Assembly (NCBI GenBank): GCA_009788135.1
Contig: WQSA01000019.1
Location: forward strand, 1,069-19,119
Origin: Candidatus Fibrimonadales bacterium
GTDB lineage: Bacteria; Fibrobacterota; Fibrobacteria; Fibrobacterales; Fibrobacteraceae
Direction of reading: 5' to 3'
DNA length: 18,051 nucleotides
Part shown: piece after piece, positions 14,430 through 18,051 of the stretch
Layout of the letters: the number at the start of each line of letters is the position of its first letter
Position numbering within the stretch: position 1 is the first letter of the stretch
Program-made: the position numbers and the translations under genes
Notes under the pieces: model-generated
The model's database searches: none
Told to the model about the DNA's origin: nothing
Seen by the model: the letters and a program-made list of their open reading frames with translations, nothing else

Positions 14430-16712
14430 ATGCGTAATTTTTCAATAGTTTTAACCGCTTTCTTTGCGGCGAGTGCTTTTGCCGCTCCCCTGAATTTAAC
14501 AGGCACCGTTAAAGATGGAGCTGGAGCATCTATTAAAGATGCTGTTGTTTTGCTGAAACTGGACAACGATTTGCTCGCCTACGCTAGAACTTTGAGCGAG
14601 GCAAATGGCAATTTTACTCTTTTGCCAGGCAAAGATGCGCCTACAACCCCTATAGCAAGACCTGCGGAGCTTTTTCCCGCCAAGTTTGCGAGCTATCAGG
14701 TTATGGATTTGAAGGGACGTGTTTACCCCGCAAACAGCTTGCCTCAAGGCATTTATGTTCTTTTGGGCAAAACCGAAAACGGCAGAGTATTTAACTTAGG
14801 CTCGGTTTACCATAAGGGAGGTGAGTTAAAAATAGGCGAAGTTAATCAAAAAACGAAAAATTTTGCCAAGCTTGTTACTATAGATGGCAAAGATATTCGA
14901 CTAATTGTGCGCAAAACTGGCTTTTTGCCGCAGGAGGTAGATTTTGAGAATTTTGAACAGGATGTTGGGACCGTAGTTTTGCAACGCGATCCGCTTGAAG
15001 ATCGCATAGACTCCGTGATGAAGTTAATGACTAATTTGGACCAGAAAATTTACCAGATGACGCAGCGGATGGCGGGTACCAGCGCAAACACTTTCGGCAA
15101 TGGTTCTTCTTTGTATGGCAGTGTTTTGCATGGAGGAGATACTCATTCAGGATCTGTTTTGACTTCAATGAATTCCGCTCTTAATTCTTACAATCCTAAA
15201 ATCCCGGTCACTTATGGCAAAGATATGATGCATGGTGCTGCGGCTATTTCCAGCGCTACAATTTTTCCGCATAATATAGGCTTGGGTGCAACAAGAGATT
15301 CGGCTCTTGTTCGCAGAGCTTGCGAGGTAACGGCTAAGGAATCTTGGGCAGGCAATGTGGATTTGATTTTTGGCCCTGCAATTTCCGTGCCTCAGGATCA
15401 GCGCTGGGGCAGAACTTATGAAGGCTTTGGCGAAACCCCGGAGCTTGCGGTTGAAATGGGAGCGGCATGCGTGCGAGGCTATCAAGGCGAAAAATACAAT
15501 GCGCATTGGCGAGTTATATCGACGGTAAAACACTATTTGGCAGATGGTTCAACCACGAATGGAAAAGACAGAGGGAACAACGCTACTATATCGGATGACG
15601 AATTGAGAAGAATTCATTTGCCGGGATATGAGGCGGCTGTGGAGCAAGGTGTTTTGAGCGTTATGGCATCTTTTAACCAAATCAGGGGAGTTCATCAGCA
15701 TGTTGACAAAGAACGTATGACTGGGTGGCTGAAAACAGAACTCGGTTTTGACGGTTATATAATCAGCGATTGGCTTGGAATAGGCAATTCGCTTTCGCCT
15801 GGTACAACAGATGCTAATAATTATAGCAGCGGTGGCGGCTTTGGCCAGCCAATAACAGTTTCTCCAAATGCCATTAATGCTATTAGGGATGCCATAAATG
15901 CCGGAATAGATTTGGCTATGGAACCTGGCACGGATACAATATTTATAAACAGGCTCAGAACATTGGTAAATAATGGCTCTGTATCCATGGATCGCATAGA
16001 CGATGCTGTTCGCCGTATTTTAAGGGCAAAATTCAGGGCAGGCAGAATGGACAATCCGCAAGGAGTTGGCAGTTCATACTCAGGTACTACTGGCAATGCA
16101 GCTAATAGAGCTGTAGCAAGAGAAGCTGTGCGCAAAAGCCTTGTATTGCTGAAAAACGAAAACAACGCATTGCCAATCTCAAAAAGCAGCAAAGTTTATG
16201 TATTTGGCACACCGGCTAATAACACAGGCTATCAATGCGGCGGTTGGACACTCGGCTGGCAGGGGTCGGGCACTGCGAATGCGAGCGGCAAAATAACATC
16301 TGCCAGTAATGTTGCGGGCTCAACGTCCATTCAAGCTGGCATAGATTTGATAGCGCCGGGAGCAAGAGTTACCGATCCAAACCAAGCCGATGTTATTGTT
16401 TATGTAACTGGAGAGCTTCCTTATGCTGAATGGCATGGAGATATAGATAATTTAAATTGGGATGATACCAACATATCGCAGTTAAATGGCTATAAGGGTA
16501 GCAAAAAAGTTATTACCGTATTTATAAGCGGTCGTGCGCGCGGAACGAGTTCTCTTATGGATGCAAGTCACGCTTTTGTGGCGGCTTGGCTTTTTGGCAG
16601 CGAAGGCGCTGGCGTTGCCGATGTCCTTTTTGAAGGCGAACACAACTTTACTGGCAAACTCCCGGTTACATGGAGCTCGGCATATCCCTATGGCTTTGGA
16701 CTCAGCTATTAA
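14430..16712 (+). CDS. Exported GH3 beta-glucosidase with carboxypeptidase-regulatory-like N-terminal domain
   Basis: A 760-aa family 3 glycoside hydrolase, likely releasing glucose from cellodextrins or other beta-glucans outside the cytoplasm. ATG 14430 gives a clean signal peptide (MRNFSIVLTAFFAASAFA); an upstream TTG at 14400 would bury it. Residues 21-67 and about 149-185 form a carboxypeptidase-regulatory-like beta domain, interrupted by an insert (68-148). The GH3 barrel follows (from about 190), with QRWGRTYEGFGE, VKHYLADG (K367/H368) and the nucleophile Asp447 in GYIISDW. The C-terminal alpha/beta-sandwich domain starts at AVRKSLVLLKNE and has the acid/base candidate Glu667 in GELPYAEWHGD. 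It ends at the family's YPYGFGLSY with no fibronectin-III domain. Confidence 0.93.
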   Translation: MRNFSIVLTAFFAASAFAAPLNLTGTVKDGAGASIKDAVVLLKLDNDLLAYARTLSEANGNFTLLPGKDAPTTPIARPAELFPAKFASYQVMDLKGRVYPANSLPQGIYVLLGKTENGRVFNLGSVYHKGGELKIGEVNQKTKNFAKLVTIDGKDIRLIVRKTGFLPQEVDFENFEQDVGTVVLQRDPLEDRIDSVMKLMTNLDQKIYQMTQRMAGTSANTFGNGSSLYGSVLHGGDTHSGSVLTSMNSALNSYNPKIPVTYGKDMMHGAAAISSATIFPHNIGLGATRDSALVRRACEVTAKESWAGNVDLIFGPAISVPQDQRWGRTYEGFGETPELAVEMGAACVRGYQGEKYNAHWRVISTVKHYLADGSTTNGKDRGNNATISDDELRRIHLPGYEAAVEQGVLSVMASFNQIRGVHQHVDKERMTGWLKTELGFDGYIISDWLGIGNSLSPGTTDANNYSSGGGFGQPITVSPNAINAIRDAINAGIDLAMEPGTDTIFINRLRTLVNNGSVSMDRIDDAVRRILRAKFRAGRMDNPQGVGSSYSGTTGNAANRAVAREAVRKSLVLLKNENNALPISKSSKVYVFGTPANNTGYQCGGWTLGWQGSGTANASGKITSASNVAGSTSIQAGIDLIAPGARVTDPNQADVIVYVTGELPYAEWHGDIDNLNWDDTNISQLNGYKGSKKVITVFISGRARGTSSLMDASHAFVAAWLFGSEGAGVADVLFEGEHNFTGKLPVTWSSAYPYGFGLSY

Positions 16713-16716
16713 GAGC

Positions 16717-16899
16717 ATGACCCTGGACTTTTACCAGGGCAATATAGGAACAGCTAACTCTAAGTATTTCAGTATCTTAGGTGAATTGGGCAAAGATGAG
16801 CGTTTTTTGAAAAACGCCCAAAATACGCTAAAAATGCAGGAAAACGAGGATTGGGTGGGTTTGGCGGACTTTTTTTGCGAATTTTTGAAAAAAATATAA
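16717..16899 (+). CDS. Hypothetical 60-aa helical protein
   Basis: The frame from ATG 16717 encodes MTLDFYQGNIGTANSKYFSI and continues to LADFFCEFLKKI, a compact helical protein with alternating charged and hydrophobic residues. An in-frame ATG at 16690 would add nine residues but overlaps the 3' end of the GH3 gene. With ATG 16717 the gene begins 4 bp after the GH3 stop, with a weak TAAGAG ribosome-binding site, so it may be cotranscribed. The amino-acid composition is protein-like. No family is recognised, and size alone would fit a small chaperone or regulator. Confidence 0.55.
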   Translation: MTLDFYQGNIGTANSKYFSILGELGKDERFLKNAQNTLKMQENEDWVGLADFFCEFLKKI

Positions 16900-16960
16900 A
16901 AACCCTGCAAAATCTCATTTTATTTTTCTATATTTATACCGATATTTTTTGGAGATGTCT

Positions 16961-18051
16961 ATGGAATTTAATAAAGCATTCGATAGAAGACTGGATTTTA
17001 TAGCCAAATACCGTAGTTTGGATAAAAGAGTTCCGTTGGAAAAAAAGAAGGCATTGCATTATCTGAACCAGCAAAAAGGCTGTTTTCATGCCTTTCAATA
17101 TACAAACAAAATCTTGGAACTTTTTATATTCCTGGACGAAGAAAACAGCATAGAAACTTCTCTTTCTTATTTATCTTCCGATTTGAAAAACATTGGCGAC
17201 GTGCTTTTGCGCACCGCAAACCCTACAAACCCGTTCTTTTTGGCTATAAGAGAAGAAGTTCCCACTTGGCACGTAGCTTCCGTGCTTGACACAGACACTG
17301 ATGACATTGACGATTTTGAAGATGATTGCGAACAAAAGCTGGAAATCACAGTTATGCGCACCGATGCCGGCAAAGATATAACGGACTACGAAATGCGCCG
17401 CACTCTTAAAGATTTGAAAAAAAGGCTTAAATCTTGGAGAGAAGAACTGCACATAATAGCGGATATAAGCGCTGAATTTGGCGATATGGACGATAACGAA
17501 GCCGAAGATGCCGTTTTGCGCCTTTCTTTGGAAAACGCCCCGCTTCGCATAAAAAGCAAAAGAGGGGAGTTGTTCGTCGGTTTTGTGCCGATTATGGAAA
17601 TCTATAACTATCATTTGGAGCTTGGGCGTCGCCACAAAGCGAAGCACAATATGATGATAGTCAGTTCAAACATTCGTACCTATTTAGGTAGCCAAACATA
17701 TACAAATGCGAGCCTTTTGGACGCTTTTTTGGGTATGAGAAAAAACGGAACTTTAGAAGAATTTCCGTTTTTGCACAACGGCATGACCTTAACTGGCGAT
17801 AATTTGCGACCGGAGCAGATAGGCGGCAGATGGTATCTGTCCATTGACCATCCAAAAATAATAAACGGAGCGCAAAGCCTTTTCACCTACGAACAATATG
17901 CTAGCAGAGAAGACGAGCCTGTAAATCCCTTGGTTTTGGTTAAAGTAGTTATTCCATATCCATCTGAAAATGAGGAACATGAGTCAGGGAATTTTGTTCG
18001 CCTTGTGACAATGGCAAACAATCGCCAAAACCCGGTATTCAGTTACCATTT
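16961..18051 (+). CDS. AIPR-family (abortive-infection type) protein, N-terminal part
   Basis: The open frame starts at ATG 16961 with GGAG (16951-16954) at 6-nt spacing and runs off the right edge after 363 codons. The AIPR family (named for abortive phage infection) is recognised from SSNIRTYLGSQTYTNASLLD (N237), FPFLHNGMTLTGDNL (N273), PKIINGAQSLFTYEQ (N302), NPLVLVKVVIP and TMANNRQNPVFSY (N353-N357), all in the family's order. The first 200 residues are variable and acidic (DTDTDDIDDFEDD), typical of the N-terminal region before the AIPR core. AIPR proteins occur in phage-defence contexts and beside restriction-modification genes; the biochemical activity is not settled. Whether it stands alone or heads a defence operon lies beyond the window. 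Confidence 0.85.
   Translation, partial: MEFNKAFDRRLDFIAKYRSLDKRVPLEKKKALHYLNQQKGCFHAFQYTNKILELFIFLDEENSIETSLSYLSSDLKNIGDVLLRTANPTNPFFLAIREEVPTWHVASVLDTDTDDIDDFEDDCEQKLEITVMRTDAGKDITDYEMRRTLKDLKKRLKSWREELHIIADISAEFGDMDDNEAEDAVLRLSLENAPLRIKSKRGELFVGFVPIMEIYNYHLELGRRHKAKHNMMIVSSNIRTYLGSQTYTNASLLDAFLGMRKNGTLEEFPFLHNGMTLTGDNLRPEQIGGRWYLSIDHPKIINGAQSLFTYEQYASREDEPVNPLVLVKVVIPYPSENEEHESGNFVRLVTMANNRQNPVFSYH

Overview
The window reads as the chromosome of a Gram-negative anaerobe, most likely a Fibrobacteres/Fibrobacter-like gut or rumen bacterium. This is inferred from the gene mix rather than from any marker: Complex I genes, a glycogen-synthase-like protein, several lipoproteins, a beta-propeller protein, an HU protein, and an exported GH3 beta-glucosidase whose N-terminal part carries a segment resembling the sorting modules of Fibrobacter and Bacteroidetes secreted enzymes. 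The chromosomal parts are moderately AT-rich; a block near the left end is clearly more AT-rich.

Left edge (1-702): the start of nuoC and a complete nuoB, both on the minus strand. Positions 737-6076 hold a compact integrated element of about 5.3 kb. Its left edge is the displaced 3' half of a tRNA gene with a CAT anticodon. Its right edge is the intact tRNA gene (6035-6108). A tyrosine recombinase gene starts 223 bp from the tRNA 3' end. On the plus strand the element carries a small acidic ORF translationally coupled to a ColE2-like replication initiator, a repeat-rich noncoding stretch that looks like an origin, an endonuclease III-type [4Fe-4S] DNA glycosylase, a 122-aa unknown protein, and up to three very small ORFs. 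No conjugation or capsid gene is visible. It looks like an integrative plasmid or satellite with a DNA-repair or defence-type cargo gene.

Middle (6121-11496): a GlgA-like protein on the minus strand that has lost several catalytic motifs and ends 12 bp from the tRNA. Facing away from it is a tightly packed plus-strand set of lipoprotein, OmpR-type response regulator and exported beta-propeller protein, with overlapping start and stop codons.

Right part (11609-18051): an HU protein with its own terminator, a TSUP-family membrane transporter, a minus-strand pair of rimO and a small lipoprotein, a divergent exported GH3 beta-glucosidase, a small unknown gene, and the first 363 codons of an AIPR-family (abortive-infection type) protein that runs off the window.

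The strongest candidate for something undescribed is the tRNA-integrated element. Its boundaries, subterminal repeats, putative origin repeats and cargo glycosylase can all be read from the sequence. Its insertion also separates nuoB from the tRNA that would originally have lain 34 bp upstream.
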